This document shows, piece after piece, positions 7,123 to 20,237 of a stretch of 64,000 nt of DNA. Position numbers and translations under genes: made by a program. Each line of letters begins with the position of its first letter. The stretch's first letter is position 1. The DNA comes from an uncultured Clostridia bacterium (GTDB taxonomy: Bacteria; Bacillota; Clostridia; Oscillospirales; Acutalibacteraceae). The DNA lies in the NCBI GenBank assembly GCA_937920235.1, contig CALGUK010000005.1:1-64000 (forward strand), in the 5' to 3' direction. The notes under the pieces were generated by a model. The model saw only the letters and a list, made by a program, of their open reading frames with translations. It was not told the DNA's origin and ran no database searches.

Positions 7123-8070
7123 ATGAGAGAAAGATCTTTTCTTGATGCGGCGCTCAATAAACCTGAACCCGGCGATAAAATCGAATATTTTAATAATATT
7201 AAAAGAAGAATGAACGGCTATGTTCTCACAAACAACCAGAAAAATCAGCCTCAGGCAGCTTATGCTTATGAGATTGATGTGACTGACATGTGGGAGGAGT
7301 TCAAAAAGTTAAAGGAAGCCTGCGGATACAAGATCTCCTTCAATACAATTCTTATGAAGGCTATGGTTGAAGGTTTGAAAGCTGCTCCGAGACTTAATGC
7401 ACATATTGATTATAACTATACGGCATCTTGCGGTAAGCTTATTATTAAAAAACACATTGATGTTTCAATGCCTGTTATGCTTGACGGCGGAGAAACATTC
7501 CCCGTTAAAGTTTGCGGATGTGAAGAGAAAAATCTTCGTGAGCTTCAGCAGGAGATAGATGAAGTAACGTACAAGATGAAGAATACGAATATCGACGGCG
7601 TTCTTTTTGATCTGGTTATCCAGAGAACGGTCGGATTCCTGCTTAAAGGTGAAATTGTAAAAACAGTTGCACAAAGCGTTGCAGGCATTGTAGGTAAGCA
7701 CAAGATCGGTACTCTCGGCGGTTTCTTTAAGAAAAACACAACTGACGGTGAGGCGGCACTCAAATACTATCAGCTGAATGAAGGAACGGTTTGCTTCTCA
7801 AACTGGGCAGGACTCTATGACGGTCTCCGAGGTTTTGAAACAACTTCACCTCTTCTTTATCCTCAGGTATTTATGATGGGTGTGGGCGGATTCATTGAAA
7901 AGGATTTTGCTTACAGAAACGAAAAAGGAGAAATCGACCTTAAAACAAGAAAGATGCTTCCTGTTACTCTCACATTTGACCACAGAATCGGCGCATTCAA
8001 TGATGTTATTCCGTTTATGAAAAAGATGGATGAGATTTTTGAGAATCCCGAAGTAATCAAAGAGTGGTAA
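7123..8070 (+). CDS. Stand-alone 2-oxoacid dehydrogenase E2-type acyltransferase domain protein
   Basis: 315 residues from the ATG at 7123, preferred over 7114 because the AAGGA site overlaps the earlier codon. It corresponds to the catalytic domain of E2 acyltransferases / chloramphenicol acetyltransferase fold: an N-terminal YAYEIDVTDMWEEFKKLKE region, a KISFNTILMKAM strand-helix, and the C-terminal FDHRIGAFND motif. No lipoyl or E1/E3-binding domain precedes it, and no E1 or E3 gene is nearby. The usual motif is DHRxxDG; the histidine is kept but the aspartate four residues later is alanine. A transferase using free acyl-CoA, or a non-catalytic role, is therefore as likely as a dehydrogenase subunit. 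Single-gene unit with perfect promoter and terminator. Confidence 0.75.
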   Translation: MRERSFLDAALNKPEPGDKIEYFNNIKRRMNGYVLTNNQKNQPQAAYAYEIDVTDMWEEFKKLKEACGYKISFNTILMKAMVEGLKAAPRLNAHIDYNYTASCGKLIIKKHIDVSMPVMLDGGETFPVKVCGCEEKNLRELQQEIDEVTYKMKNTNIDGVLFDLVIQRTVGFLLKGEIVKTVAQSVAGIVGKHKIGTLGGFFKKNTTDGEAALKYYQLNEGTVCFSNWAGLYDGLRGFETTSPLLYPQVFMMGVGGFIEKDFAYRNEKGEIDLKTRKMLPVTLTFDHRIGAFNDVIPFMKKMDEIFENPEVIKEW

Positions 8071-8087
8071 TGTAATATAAATAAAAG

Positions 8088-8120
8088 GCCCAAGTGCTCG
8101 AAAGACACTTGGGCTGTTTT
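8088..8120. terminator. Intrinsic terminator between convergent genes
   Basis: 9-bp stem GCCCAAGTG (8088-8096) with CACTTGGGC (8106-8114), then TGTTTT on the plus strand and CTTTTATTT on the minus strand; serves both the acyltransferase and the murC-ung unit. Confidence 0.85.
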
Positions 8121-8154
8121 ATTATGATCAAAAACAAAAAATTATATGAAATCC

Positions 8155-8823
8155 TCAAAAGATTCTCCAGTCAATTTCGCCTGTACCGTTGGCTCTAAGA
8201 AATTCATTTGCCTTTTTGAAATGTCCGTTTCCGAAAAATCCGTTGTAGGCGGAAAGGGGACTGGGGTGTGCGGATTCCAATACTAGATGATTGGTGTTTG
8301 TAATAAGCTTTTTCTTTGCTCTTGCATTGGCACCCCACAGTAAGAAGACCATGGGCTCGGGACGGAGATTGAGGAGTGAAATTACATTATCCGTAAATAT
8401 TTCCCATCCCATTCCTTTGTGGCTGTTCGGACAGCCTTCTCTGACGGTGAGAACGGTGTTCATCAGAAGAACTCCCTGACTTGTCCAATATGTAAGCTCA
8501 CCGTGTTGAGGGATAGGATATCCGTATTCCGCGTGGATTTCCTTATATATGTTCTGCAATGAGGGAGGTGGGTTTATGCCTTTAAGCACGGAAAAGCAAA
8601 GGCCGTGAGCCTGGTTCGGCTGGTGATACGGGTCCTGTCCCAGAATTACAACCTTGACACTCTTATAGTCGGTGTACTTGAGAGCGTTGAAGATGTTATT
8701 CATATTGGGATATACGGTTTGTGTTCTGTATTCCTGTATGAGAAATTTTCGCAGATTAAGATAATAAGGTTTATTAAACTCATCCTTAAGAAGAATATCC
8801 CAACTGTTATTAAACTGTACCAT
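8155..8823 (-). CDS. ung: Uracil-DNA glycosylase, family 1
   Basis: 222 residues, the usual length. Removes uracil from DNA as the first step of base-excision repair. The water-activating loop GQDPYHQP places the catalytic Asp64 and His67; the leucine/minor-groove loop HPSPLSA (186-192) contains the second catalytic histidine, His186. [11 protein letters not shown] and NGHFKKAN are also typical. The start overlaps the end of murC by 14 bp, so the gene is translated from the same transcript, probably with coupling; the ribosome site is weak (GAGAG). No unusual features. Confidence 0.97.
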   Translation of the reverse strand: MVQFNNSWDILLKDEFNKPYYLNLRKFLIQEYRTQTVYPNMNNIFNALKYTDYKSVKVVILGQDPYHQPNQAHGLCFSVLKGINPPPSLQNIYKEIHAEYGYPIPQHGELTYWTSQGVLLMNTVLTVREGCPNSHKGMGWEIFTDNVISLLNLRPEPMVFLLWGANARAKKKLITNTNHLVLESAHPSPLSAYNGFFGNGHFKKANEFLRANGTGEIDWRIF

Positions 8824-10195
8824 TTTTCAATCTCTCAATCATCATAAATGCAGATTTGTAAATATCACCGCAGCCCATTGTGAGAACGAGGTCACCCGAT
8901 TTTACATTTTTCACGACATAATCCGCAACCTCTTCCTGAGTATTGAACCACACCGAACCGGGAATTTTTTCAGCAAGCTGTGAAGTGTAAATGTCGTAGG
9001 TGTTAACTTCGCGCGAACCCATAATTTCAGTCATTACACATCGGTCGGGAATCTGAAGCACATCAACGAACTCGTCAAAATGCATTGCGGTTCTGGAGTA
9101 TGTGAAGGGCTGAAAAACTGCCCAGACCGTGTTGTAACCCATTTTCATAGCCGCTTCAAGTGTTACCTTGAGCTCGGCAGGGTGGTGGGCATAGTCATCA
9201 ATAAAGTCGATACCGTTATATGTTCCCAGATCTTCAAATCTGCGGCCTGCACCTTTGAATTCTTCTAATCCCTTGATGCAATCGTCAAATTTTGCACCCG
9301 AATATATCGAAGAAGCAATGGCGGCAAGGGCATTGAGTACATTGTGAATACCCGGGATTGAAAGCTTGACGTTGCCGAGCTTTTTGCCCTTGTATATTAC
9401 ATCAAATCTTGTAAATGCGCCCTTGTATTCTTCAATATTTTCAGCGTAGTAGTCATTTGCAGAATTAAAACCAAATGAAATCATTTCTTTACCCTTAACG
9501 TCCTTCAAGGCTTTAAGGGTGTTTTCATCATCGCCGTTATAAATAACGGCTTTTGATGCGGAATCAGCAAATTTTGTAAAGCTCGCGATAAGATTATCCA
9601 TAGTTTTAAAATATTCCAGATGGTCTTCATCAATATTGAGGATTACGGCAATATCGGGCGACATATGAAGAAACGTATCCTGATATTCACAGGATTCCAT
9701 AACGATTGTTTCCGTTTTTCCTACTCTGCCGTAGCTGTTTGTCAGAGGTAATTTTCCTCCTATAACTGCCGACGGATCAAGGCCGGCGGAGAGCATAGTC
9801 TGAACGGTGAGGGAGGTGACAGTGGTTTTACCGTGAGTTCCGCAAATTCCGATACAGTTCGTAAACTGACGCGAAACCTCTCCCAGCAATTCGGCTCTTT
9901 GGAACGTGGGAATACCACTTTCAAGTGCGGCTCTGAGCTCCGGATTATCTTTTGAAATAGCGGCAGAATAGACAACCATTTCAGCACCCTCAATATTCTC
10001 GGCACGCTGTCCCATCATAACCTTAATTCCCATTTTACGTATCCGCTCCACAATTGAGCTTTCGTTATTATCGGAACCCTGCAGAGTATAGCCTTTACTG
10101 TGGAGAATTTCAGCAAGAGGACACATACCGCTACCGCCGATTCCGATAAAATGTATTGTTTTGACAGTTTTTAAAACCTTTGAAATTTCATTCAT
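8810..10195 (-). CDS. murC: UDP-N-acetylmuramate--L-alanine ligase
   Basis: 461 residues from the ATG at 10195, chosen over upstream GTG codons because GGTGAT lies 5 nt before it. MurC adds L-alanine to UDP-N-acetylmuramate in the cytoplasm, the first amino acid of the peptidoglycan stem. Visible: the Rossmann-like UDP-binding start [18 protein letters not shown], the ATP loop [14 protein letters not shown], the [12 protein letters not shown]ur-ligase motif, and [17 protein letters not shown], diagnostic for MurC. It is first in a two-gene unit with ung. The dipicolinate synthase operon is divergent. Confidence 0.97.
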   Translation of the reverse strand: MNEISKVLKTVKTIHFIGIGGSGMCPLAEILHSKGYTLQGSDNNESSIVERIRKMGIKVMMGQRAENIEGAEMVVYSAAISKDNPELRAALESGIPTFQRAELLGEVSRQFTNCIGICGTHGKTTVTSLTVQTMLSAGLDPSAVIGGKLPLTNSYGRVGKTETIVMESCEYQDTFLHMSPDIAVILNIDEDHLEYFKTMDNLIASFTKFADSASKAVIYNGDDENTLKALKDVKGKEMISFGFNSANDYYAENIEEYKGAFTRFDVIYKGKKLGNVKLSIPGIHNVLNALAAIASSIYSGAKFDDCIKGLEEFKGAGRRFEDLGTYNGIDFIDDYAHHPAELKVTLEAAMKMGYNTVWAVFQPFTYSRTAMHFDEFVDVLQIPDRCVMTEIMGSREVNTYDIYTSQLAEKIPGSVWFNTQEEVADYVVKNVKSGDLVLTMGCGDIYKSAFMMIERLKNGTV

Positions 10196-10250
10196 TTTTA
10201 TCACCACACACTATTATATTACATCTTTAAAAAAAATTAAACACCTAATC

Positions 10251-10278
10251 ACCACTTTTTTTCAACAATCATACCATA
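10251..10278 (+). promoter_or_regulatory. Sigma-K-like promoter of dpaAB
   Basis: AC at 10251-10252, 17 bp, then CATACCATA (10270-10278), matching the mother-cell sigma-K consensus AC-N16/17-CATANNNTA, 23 bp before the dpaA start codon. Dipicolinate synthase is known to be under sigma-K in Bacillus. The match is short, so this is supportive rather than conclusive. Confidence 0.55.
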
Positions 10279-10301
10279 ATAGTAGGCAAGGAGGAACGGA
10301 T

Positions 10302-11147
10302 ATGAGAAATATAGTTATAGTTGGCGGAGATAAAAGGCAGAAATACCTTAAGGATTTTCTCAGTGTACAGGGTTATAACGTGTCTTCATACGGATTATTT
10401 GATTGGGATGATGATACCGATAAGCTGAAAAATATGATACGGGAAGACTCTCTTGTTGTTCTGCCCCTACCCGCCGCAAGAAACGACAGAACACTCAATA
10501 TGCCTTTTTCCAGACGGGAAATTTCCATTGACCGCCTTCTTTCCCTGCTTGGTAAAAATAATGTGGTTTTCGGAGGAATAATCAAGGGAGAGCTTCTCTC
10601 GGGACTTCGTGAGACGGGTGTTCCTTATATTGATTATTACGATAGCGAGTTCATTGCTAAAAACGCTGTCCTTACATCCTTCGGAGCATTGAAAATTTTG
10701 CTTGAACATATTGATTTTGCACTTACTTTGGGCAAATATGCGATAACGGGATACGGCAAGGTTGCGCGTGAAACAGCTTCATTACTGACGTCATTATCCT
10801 GCAATGTAACGGTTTTTGCAAGGAATCCGTCGGCACTTGAGGATGCAAAAATCAAGGGATGCTGTGTCGAACCTCTTGAAAATCTTACTGCAGAGGCAGG
10901 AAGGTTTGATGTGATAATCAATACCGTTCCCCATAATATCATTTCCGAAGAAACAATAAAAAAAATGAAAAAGGACAGCAAGATTATTGAGCTTGCTTCT
11001 GCACCTTACGGACTGAATTTTGATATTGCCCGGAAACATTCCGTTGACGTTGTCAAGGCGTTCGGTCTGCCCGGAAAATATACTCCTAAAACAGCAGGTG
11101 AAATTATCGGAACTAAAATATGTGAAGCCTTGAAAAAGGAGGAGTAA
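10302..11147 (+). CDS. dpaA: Dipicolinate synthase subunit A
   Basis: 281 residues from the ATG at 10302, preceded by AAGGAGG. With DpaB it converts the dihydrodipicolinate-pathway intermediate to dipicolinic acid, the major spore-core solute, in the mother cell. The N-terminus reads MRNIVIVGGDKRQKYL and the middle has a nucleotide-binding motif ITGYGKVARETASLL; VLPLPAARND and the conserved FGLPGKYTPKTAGEIIG are typical of the family. Two bases separate it from dpaB. The intact dpaAB unit contrasts with the broken spoVAD 4 kb away, whose product would import the dipicolinate into the forespore. Confidence 0.95.
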   Translation: MRNIVIVGGDKRQKYLKDFLSVQGYNVSSYGLFDWDDDTDKLKNMIREDSLVVLPLPAARNDRTLNMPFSRREISIDRLLSLLGKNNVVFGGIIKGELLSGLRETGVPYIDYYDSEFIAKNAVLTSFGALKILLEHIDFALTLGKYAITGYGKVARETASLLTSLSCNVTVFARNPSALEDAKIKGCCVEPLENLTAEAGRFDVIINTVPHNIISEETIKKMKKDSKIIELASAPYGLNFDIARKHSVDVVKAFGLPGKYTPKTAGEIIGTKICEALKKEE

Positions 11148-11149
11148 AA

Positions 11150-11725
11150 ATGAGTAAAGAAACAGTGGGATTTGCCATGTGCGGATCATTCTGTACCTTT
11201 AAAAAAGTAATTCCGCAAATTAAAAGACTGACAGAAGAGGGATACAGAGTAATCCCCATAATGTCACATATTGCATATACAACGGATACAAGGTTCGGAA
11301 AAGCAAGGGATTTTAACAACGAGATCGAAGATATCTGCCGTGAAAAAATAATATATACGATTCCCGGTGCAGAACCCATAGGGCCAAAAGAACTGCTCGA
11401 CGTATTGGTGATTGCACCCTGCACGGGAAACACACTCGGCAAACTTGCCAACGGAATAAGCGATACATCCGTGACGCTGGCAACAAAGGCGCATCTGAGA
11501 AATCAGCGTCCGGTTATAATAGCGGTTTCAACTAATGACGCTCTGGGAACATCGGCGAGAAATATAGGAACGCTTATGAACAGTAAGCATATTTACTTTG
11601 TACCGATGAAACAGGATGATTATATAAATAAGCCCAATTCGATAGTGGCGGATTTTGCTTATATACCTGATACGGTGCGTGAGGTTATCGCCACGAAAGT
11701 ACAGCCGCAACCGATATTACTGTAA
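11150..11725 (+). CDS. dpaB: Dipicolinate synthase subunit B (flavoprotein)
   Basis: 191 residues of the flavoprotein (phosphopantothenoylcysteine-decarboxylase-like) fold, starting GFAMCGSFCTFKKVIPQIK and including VLVIAPCTGNTLGKLANGIS and a conserved RPVIIAVSTND region. It is the partner of DpaA. The start codon lies 2 bp after the dpaA stop, and the AAGGAGGAG site is in the end of dpaA, so the two are coupled. Terminator at 11761. Confidence 0.95.
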   Translation: MSKETVGFAMCGSFCTFKKVIPQIKRLTEEGYRVIPIMSHIAYTTDTRFGKARDFNNEIEDICREKIIYTIPGAEPIGPKELLDVLVIAPCTGNTLGKLANGISDTSVTLATKAHLRNQRPVIIAVSTNDALGTSARNIGTLMNSKHIYFVPMKQDDYINKPNSIVADFAYIPDTVREVIATKVQPQPILL

Positions 11726-11760
11726 TAAAACACGGAATATCAATGTGAAGATAAAATTAA

Positions 11761-11796
11761 AGAGAAGATCCGCGATAAGCGAATCTTCTCTTTTTT
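11761..11796. terminator. Intrinsic terminator between dpaB and lacZ
   Basis: Stem AGAGAAGAT-C-CGC (11761-11773) with GCG-A-ATCTTCTCT (11779-11791), then six Ts. The other strand reads TTTAATTTT after the stem, so it may also end the convergent beta-galactosidase transcript. Confidence 0.85.
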
Positions 11797-11838
11797 GGTT
11801 GTCAGCAATCAGGGCTGTTGCCCCGATGTCCGTAATGT

Positions 11839-14994
<3,156 letters not shown>

Positions 14995-16182
14995 TTATTC
15001 GCTCTGTGATGCAAGATGCTCAATGAATTGCTTGGCTGTTCGCGGACTTCTTCCGCCGTTACGGAGAGCAAATGCCTCAGCCGCTATAAACATCTCGTTT
15101 TTGTCCATACATATATTATACTGCAAAGAAAGATTTTCCACAATAGATAAATACAAATCTTTATTCGGTTTTGAAAATGTTACCTTCAGACCGAATCTTG
15201 CCGAGAGACTCATAACCTCCTGAATGGTGTCCTGAAGGTGAATATCATCTCCGTTACGGTCGCGGAAGTTTTCTTTCACAAGGTTTCTTCTGTTACTTGT
15301 GGCATATATGGCGATGTTATCGGTTTTTCCTGCAACACCGCCTTCAAGGATCGCTTTGAGAGCGCCGAAATCTGTATCGTTTGCGGAAAAACTCAGATCA
15401 TCAATAAAAATAATAAATTTCAAGGGGTTTTCGGCAAGTCGGTCAAGCACATCGGGGAGTGAGTAGAGCTGATTTTTCTTGATTTCAATGAGCCTTAGTC
15501 CCATTTCCCAATATTCGTTGACAATTGCCTTAACTGTACTGCTTTTTCCGCTTCCGGCATCACCGTAGAGAAGTACATTGTTGCACGGCTTATTGCTTAT
15601 GAGAGCAAGCGTGTTGTCTATAACCTTCTGACGCTCGAGCTCGTATCCGCTCATCTGTGAAAGCCGCTGCGGGTCGGGATACCTGACGGGGACGATTTCA
15701 TTGTCCTTATAAAGAAACATTCTGTGATCGGAATATATTCCGTATCCCGTGGTTTTTATCTTTGAAATTTTCTTTTCATATTCTTCTTTGATTTTTACAG
15801 TGCCGCTTTTCCATTCGGGAAGAGGAATCTGATATGATTTGCCTGACAATATATCTTTACAGGTAAGCGAGGCAAGTTCCTCAAATAATTCAAGCTCGTT
15901 ACGGCAGGCATCACAAAAAAGTGCAGATGCCTCTCCCGCGGCAGAGGATTTTACATAAAAATTTTCGTCATTCTGCAACAACAGATTGATATATTCACTC
16001 AGATCATCACTCTTTTCATAGAGAGCAGATACAAAGTCGGAGTACAGTGAAATAAATTCCTTATCGTTACTGCCTTCATATTCGAGAAGCTTCAGCAGAG
16101 AGGATATGCAGTCATCAGAGATTACCTTTTTGAATATGACAACGGCACGAGCGCGCAAAGCTGCATTTTTGAGATTTTTCAT
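14995..16182 (-). CDS. DUF815-type AAA ATPase
   Basis: 395 residues. The N-terminal 190 residues are helical without recognised motifs. From about 195 an AAA module is clear: Walker A LLYGDAGSGKSSTVKAI, Walker B FIIFIDDLSFS, a sensor region IAIYATSNRRNLV with DRNGDDIHLQD, and the C-terminal RSPRTAKQFIEHLA. This is the widespread DUF815 family, whose role is not established. AAGGAAG ribosome site 7 nt before the ATG. It is divergent from rpoB and followed by lacZ. Cytoplasmic, no membrane segment. Confidence 0.9.
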   Translation of the reverse strand: MKNLKNAALRARAVVIFKKVISDDCISSLLKLLEYEGSNDKEFISLYSDFVSALYEKSDDLSEYINLLLQNDENFYVKSSAAGEASALFCDACRNELELFEELASLTCKDILSGKSYQIPLPEWKSGTVKIKEEYEKKISKIKTTGYGIYSDHRMFLYKDNEIVPVRYPDPQRLSQMSGYELERQKVIDNTLALISNKPCNNVLLYGDAGSGKSSTVKAIVNEYWEMGLRLIEIKKNQLYSLPDVLDRLAENPLKFIIFIDDLSFSANDTDFGALKAILEGGVAGKTDNIAIYATSNRRNLVKENFRDRNGDDIHLQDTIQEVMSLSARFGLKVTFSKPNKDLYLSIVENLSLQYNICMDKNEMFIAAEAFALRNGGRSPRTAKQFIEHLASQSE

Positions 16183-16236
16183 ATGAACACTTCCTTGTTA
16201 CAAAAGAGAAAAAATTCTTTTTTTCAAAATTAACTA

Positions 16237-16265
16237 TTGACATATTGACTTGACATGTATATAAT
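16237..16265 (+). promoter_or_regulatory. Perfect sigma-A promoter of rpoBC
   Basis: TTGACA (16237-16242), 17 bp, TATAAT (16260-16265), exact consensus. A second TTGACA-like box (16250-16255) overlaps the spacer. The start codon is about 180 bp downstream. Confidence 0.85.
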
Positions 16266-16271
16266 AGTAAA

Positions 16272-16451
16272 TTGCTATTAAAATGGAATTGTATACGCTG
16301 GAGCATTTTTCGTAAAAAGAATTTTACCATAATTTGCTACGAAAATCAAGGCGTAATCCAACTTTAATTTCAGTAATCTCCACGCCTTATATATTATGTA
16401 TATAGTTTTAAGGCTCAGGAATAAAAAAATGAACGGAGAGTGATAAGCCCT
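16272..16451 (+). promoter_or_regulatory. 5' leader of rpoB with hairpin and a four-codon ORF
   Basis: About 180 nt of transcribed leader. It contains AAGGCGT (16348-16354), able to pair with ACGCCTT (16382-16388), and a tiny ORF ATG-AAC-GGA-GAG-TGA (16429-16443) preceded by AGGA; its stop lies 8 nt before the rpoB ATG. The rpoB ribosome site (GGAGAG) is inside this ORF. Such a layout could couple or limit rpoB translation. Regulation is inference; no known riboswitch class is recognised. Confidence 0.4.
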
Positions 16452-19400
16452 ATGGTAAATGTCAAACCGGTTAAACTTGGCAGAAATACCCGTATGAGTT
16501 TCTCAAAAATCAATGAGGTTATGCAGATGCCCAACCTTATCGAAGTTCAGAAGAACTCTTACAAGTGGTTCCTTGAAACAGGACTTAAAGAGGTGTTCCG
16601 TGATATCGATGCAATTACCGATTACACAGGAAATCTCGAACTGACTTTTGTGGATTATCGTATGGATGATAAGCCCAAGTACACAGTCAAAGAGTGTAAA
16701 GAGAGAGATGCAACATATGCTGCACCGCTCAGAGTTACCGCACGCCTTTTTAATAAGGAAACGGGAGAGGTCAAGGAAAACGAAGTTTATATGGGCGATT
16801 TCCCACTGATGACAGACAGTGGTACTTTTGTTATCAACGGCGCTGAGCGTGTTATTATTTCACAGCTTGTGCGTTCACCAAGCGTTTACTACGGTATGAC
16901 CCACGATAAGACAGGTAAAGAGCTTTATACAACTACTGTTATCCCTAACCGTGGCGCCTGGCTGGAGTATGAAACAGACCAGAATGATCTTTTCTATGTA
17001 AGAATAGATAAGAACAGAAAAATCTACATCACAACATTTATCCGTGCATTAGGTCTCAGCTCAAATGATGAGATCCGTGAATTCTTCGGATATGATGAAA
17101 GAATTGAGGCAACTCTCGAAAAGGATACTACTGTAAACACAGAACAGGCTCTTATCGAGGTTTATAAGAAGCTTCGTCCCGGCGAGCCGCCTGCACTTGA
17201 GACCGCTCAGGCTCACCTTAACGGACTTTTCTTTGATGCCCACAGATACGACCTTTCAAGAGTCGGCAGATATAAATACAATAAAAAGCTCGGCATTGCC
17301 GCACGTATTGCAGGCAATGTTGCAAAAGAACCTATCATAAGCGCTCTCACAGGAGAGATTATGGCAGAACCCGGTGAAACAATAAACGAAGAGCTTGCTT
17401 ACAGAATTGAGCAGGAAGGCGTTGACACGGTTATCCTCGATGTTGACGGAAGAGAAGTAAAGGTGTTCTCAAACGGTATGGTTGATATCGGAGAATATGT
17501 TCCGATGTTTACCGAAGACGAGCTTGAGGAAATCGGTATAAATGAAAAAGTAAGCTTTAAGGTTCTCCTTGAGGTCCTCGATAAATGCGGTGACGATAAA
17601 AATGCTCTTGCAGAGGAAATGTCTCTTCGCGCAGATGACCTTATTCCGAAGCACATTACTGTTGAAGATATTTTTGCAACAGTTAACTACCTTAACGGCC
17701 TTGCATCAGGTATCGGTGTAACAGATGATATCGACCATCTCGGCAACCGTCGCATCCGTTCAGTCGGCGAGCTTCTTCAGAACCAGTTCAGAATCGGTTT
17801 TGCAAGAATGGAAAGAGTTGTTAAGGAAAGAATGACTCTTCAGGGTCAGGAACCGGATAAGGTTACTCCGGTTGCTCTTATCAATATTCGTCCCGTTATG
17901 GCTGCCATAAAGGAATTCTTCGGTTCATCACCGCTTTCACAGTTTATGGACCAGACAAACCCGTTGGCAGAACTTACACATAAGAGAAGACTTTCTGCTC
18001 TCGGTCCCGGCGGTCTTTCGCGTGACCGTGCAGGCTTCGAGGTTCGTGACGTTCACTATTCTCACTACGGAAGAATGTGTCCCATTGAAACTCCCGAAGG
18101 TCCCAACATCGGTCTTATCTCATATCTTGCTACATTCTCAAGAATCAATAAATACGGCTTCATTGAGGCACCTTTCAGAAAGATTGACAAGAAGACAGGC
18201 ACTGTTCTTACTGAAGTTGAATATATGACAGCAGATGTTGAGGATAATTATATCGTAGCACAGGCTAATGAGCCTCTTGATGAAAACGGTAAATTCATCA
18301 ACGCAAAGCTCACGGCACGCCACAGAGATAACTTCCTTGAGGTAGCTACTACTGAAGCTGACTATATGGACGTTTCTCCAAAGATGGTTGTTTCGGTTGC
18401 TACGGCAATGATTCCGTTCCTTGAAAACGATGACGCTAACCGTGCTTTGATGGGTTCAAACATGCAGCGTCAGGCTGTTCCGCTTCTCAAAACAGAGTCT
18501 CCCATCGTCGGTACAGGTATGGAATATAAAGCTGCTGTTGACTCGGGTACGGTTGTACTTGCAAAGCGTGCAGGTAAGGTTACACAGGTTGACGCAAAAA
18601 CAGTAACTATCACAACTGCTGACGGTGAGGTTGATAACTATGAGCTTATCAAGTTTATGCGTTCCAACCAAGGCACGTGCATCAACCAGCGCCCGATTGT
18701 AAGTCTCGGTCAGGACATTGAAGAAGGCGAGGTTATCGCCGACGGTCCTGCAACCTCAAACGGTGAAATCTCTCTCGGTAAAAATGCCCTTATCGGCTTT
18801 ATGACCTGGGAAGGCTACAACTATGAGGACGCTGTTCTTATCAATGAAAAACTCGTAAGAGATGATATGTATACTTCAATCCATATTGAAGAGTATGAGA
18901 TTGAAGCAAGAGAAACAAAGCTCGGACCGGAGGATATCACAAGAGATATTCCTAACGTAGGTGAGGATGCTCTTAAGGATCTCGATGAAAACGGAATTAT
19001 CAGAGTCGGTGCCGAGGTTCATTCGGGTGACATTCTTGTCGGTAAGGTTACACCTAAGGGTGAAACCGATGTTGCGACCGCTGAGGAGAGAATTCTTCGT
19101 GCAATTTTCGGTGAAAAGGCAAAAGAAGTTCGTGATACTTCTCTTCGCGTTCCTCACGGTGAATACGGTATTGTCGTTGATGTTGAAGTGTTCACAAGAG
19201 AAAACAGTGATGAGTTAAGCCCTGGTGTTAACAAGATTGTCCGTTGCTATATCGCTCAGAAGAGAAAGCTCTCTGTCGGCGATAAAATGGCAGGTCGTCA
19301 CGGTAACAAGGGTGTTGTTTCCCGCATTCTTCCTCAGGAAGATATGCCGTTCCTTGATGACGGTACTCCTCTTGATATTGTTCTTAATCCGTTGGGCGTT

Positions 19401-20189
19401 CCGTCCCGTATGAATATCGGTCAGGTGCTTGAGGTTCATCTGGGCTTTGCTTACAGAAAACTCGGACAAAAAATTGCAACTCCCGTTTTTGACGGTGCTC
19501 ATGAAACAGACATACGTGAAGCTTTGAAGGAAGCAGGCTATCGTGAAGACGGTAAATCAATTCTTACCGACGGCCGTACAGGTCAGAAGTTTGATAATCC
19601 TGTTACAGTTGGTGTTATGTACTATCTTAAGCTTCACCACCTTGTTGATGATAAGATTCACGCACGAAGCATTGGTCCGTATGCTCTCGTTACACAGCAG
19701 CCGCTCGGCGGTAAAGCCCAGTTCGGCGGCCAGCGTTTCGGTGAAATGGAAGTTTGGGCACTTGAGGCTTACGGTGCAGCTTATACTCTTCAGGAAATTC
19801 TTACGGTAAAATCTGACGACCTTACAGGACGCAGAAAGACTTATGAGGCTATCGTTAAAGGTCTCAATATTCCGAAACCCGGTGTTCCCGAGTCCTTCAA
19901 GGTTCTTATTAAAGAACTTCAGGCATTGGCTCTCGATGTTCGAGTTCTTGATGAAAACGGCGAGGATATTGACATTAAAAACGGATTTGATAATGACGAA
20001 TTTGATGTTCTTCCTGCCGACAACTCAGAAATCGAATTTGAAAATGTCAATGATGCAACCTATGACAACGGCTTTATCCTCGACAGTGAGGACGGAAGCG
20101 AGTTGGATGAGGATGATGATTCTGATTTCTACAATGAAATGGGTCTTTATTCAGATGAGGATTCATTCGATGAAGAAGAGGACTATTGA
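16452..20189 (+). CDS. rpoB: DNA-directed RNA polymerase subunit beta
   Basis: 1245 residues from the ATG at 16452 (GGAGAG 11 nt upstream; a GTG at 16440 is the alternative but overlaps that site). Core RNA polymerase subunit. The rifampicin region is intact and wild-type-like ([20 protein letters not shown], then RLSALGPGG, about residues 493-525), followed by [19 protein letters not shown]. Also visible are [21 protein letters not shown], and the C-terminal [27 protein letters not shown] region, here [20 protein letters not shown]. The last 70 residues are a highly acidic tail ([17 protein letters not shown]), which occurs in clostridial RpoB. Followed after 48 bp by rpoC. Unlike the common order, no rplL lies upstream. 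Confidence 0.98.
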   Translation: MVNVKPVKLGRNTRMSFSKINEVMQMPNLIEVQKNSYKWFLETGLKEVFRDIDAITDYTGNLELTFVDYRMDDKPKYTVKECKERDATYAAPLRVTARLFNKETGEVKENEVYMGDFPLMTDSGTFVINGAERVIISQLVRSPSVYYGMTHDKTGKELYTTTVIPNRGAWLEYETDQNDLFYVRIDKNRKIYITTFIRALGLSSNDEIREFFGYDERIEATLEKDTTVNTEQALIEVYKKLRPGEPPALETAQAHLNGLFFDAHRYDLSRVGRYKYNKKLGIAARIAGNVAKEPIISALTGEIMAEPGETINEELAYRIEQEGVDTVILDVDGREVKVFSNGMVDIGEYVPMFTEDELEEIGINEKVSFKVLLEVLDKCGDDKNALAEEMSLRADDLIPKHITVEDIFATVNYLNGLASGIGVTDDIDHLGNRRIRSVGELLQNQFRIGFARMERVVKERMTLQGQEPDKVTPVALINIRPVMAAIKEFFGSSPLSQFMDQTNPLAELTHKRRLSALGPGGLSRDRAGFEVRDVHYSHYGRMCPIETPEGPNIGLISYLATFSRINKYGFIEAPFRKIDKKTGTVLTEVEYMTADVEDNYIVAQANEPLDENGKFINAKLTARHRDNFLEVATTEADYMDVSPKMVVSVATAMIPFLENDDANRALMGSNMQRQAVPLLKTESPIVGTGMEYKAAVDSGTVVLAKRAGKVTQVDAKTVTITTADGEVDNYELIKFMRSNQGTCINQRPIVSLGQDIEEGEVIADGPATSNGEISLGKNALIGFMTWEGYNYEDAVLINEKLVRDDMYTSIHIEEYEIEARETKLGPEDITRDIPNVGEDALKDLDENGIIRVGAEVHSGDILVGKVTPKGETDVATAEERILRAIFGEKAKEVRDTSLRVPHGEYGIVVDVEVFTRENSDELSPGVNKIVRCYIAQKRKLSVGDKMAGRHGNKGVVSRILPQEDMPFLDDGTPLDIVLNPLGVPSRMNIGQVLEVHLGFAYRKLGQKIATPVFDGAHETDIREALKEAGYREDGKSILTDGRTGQKFDNPVTVGVMYYLKLHHLVDDKIHARSIGPYALVTQQPLGGKAQFGGQRFGEMEVWALEAYGAAYTLQEILTVKSDDLTGRRKTYEAIVKGLNIPKPGVPESFKVLIKELQALALDVRVLDENGEDIDIKNGFDNDEFDVLPADNSEIEFENVNDATYDNGFILDSEDGSELDEDDDSDFYNEMGLYSDEDSFDEEEDY

Positions 20190-20237
20190 TTGACTTAACC
20201 TATTTTATTATAGATAAAGGAAGAAGGGCTACATTTA

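Noticed and set aside
16440..16451. GTG start for rpoB at 16440
   Set aside because: It overlaps the GGAGAG ribosome site; the ATG at 16452 has proper spacing and matches normal RpoB N-termini.
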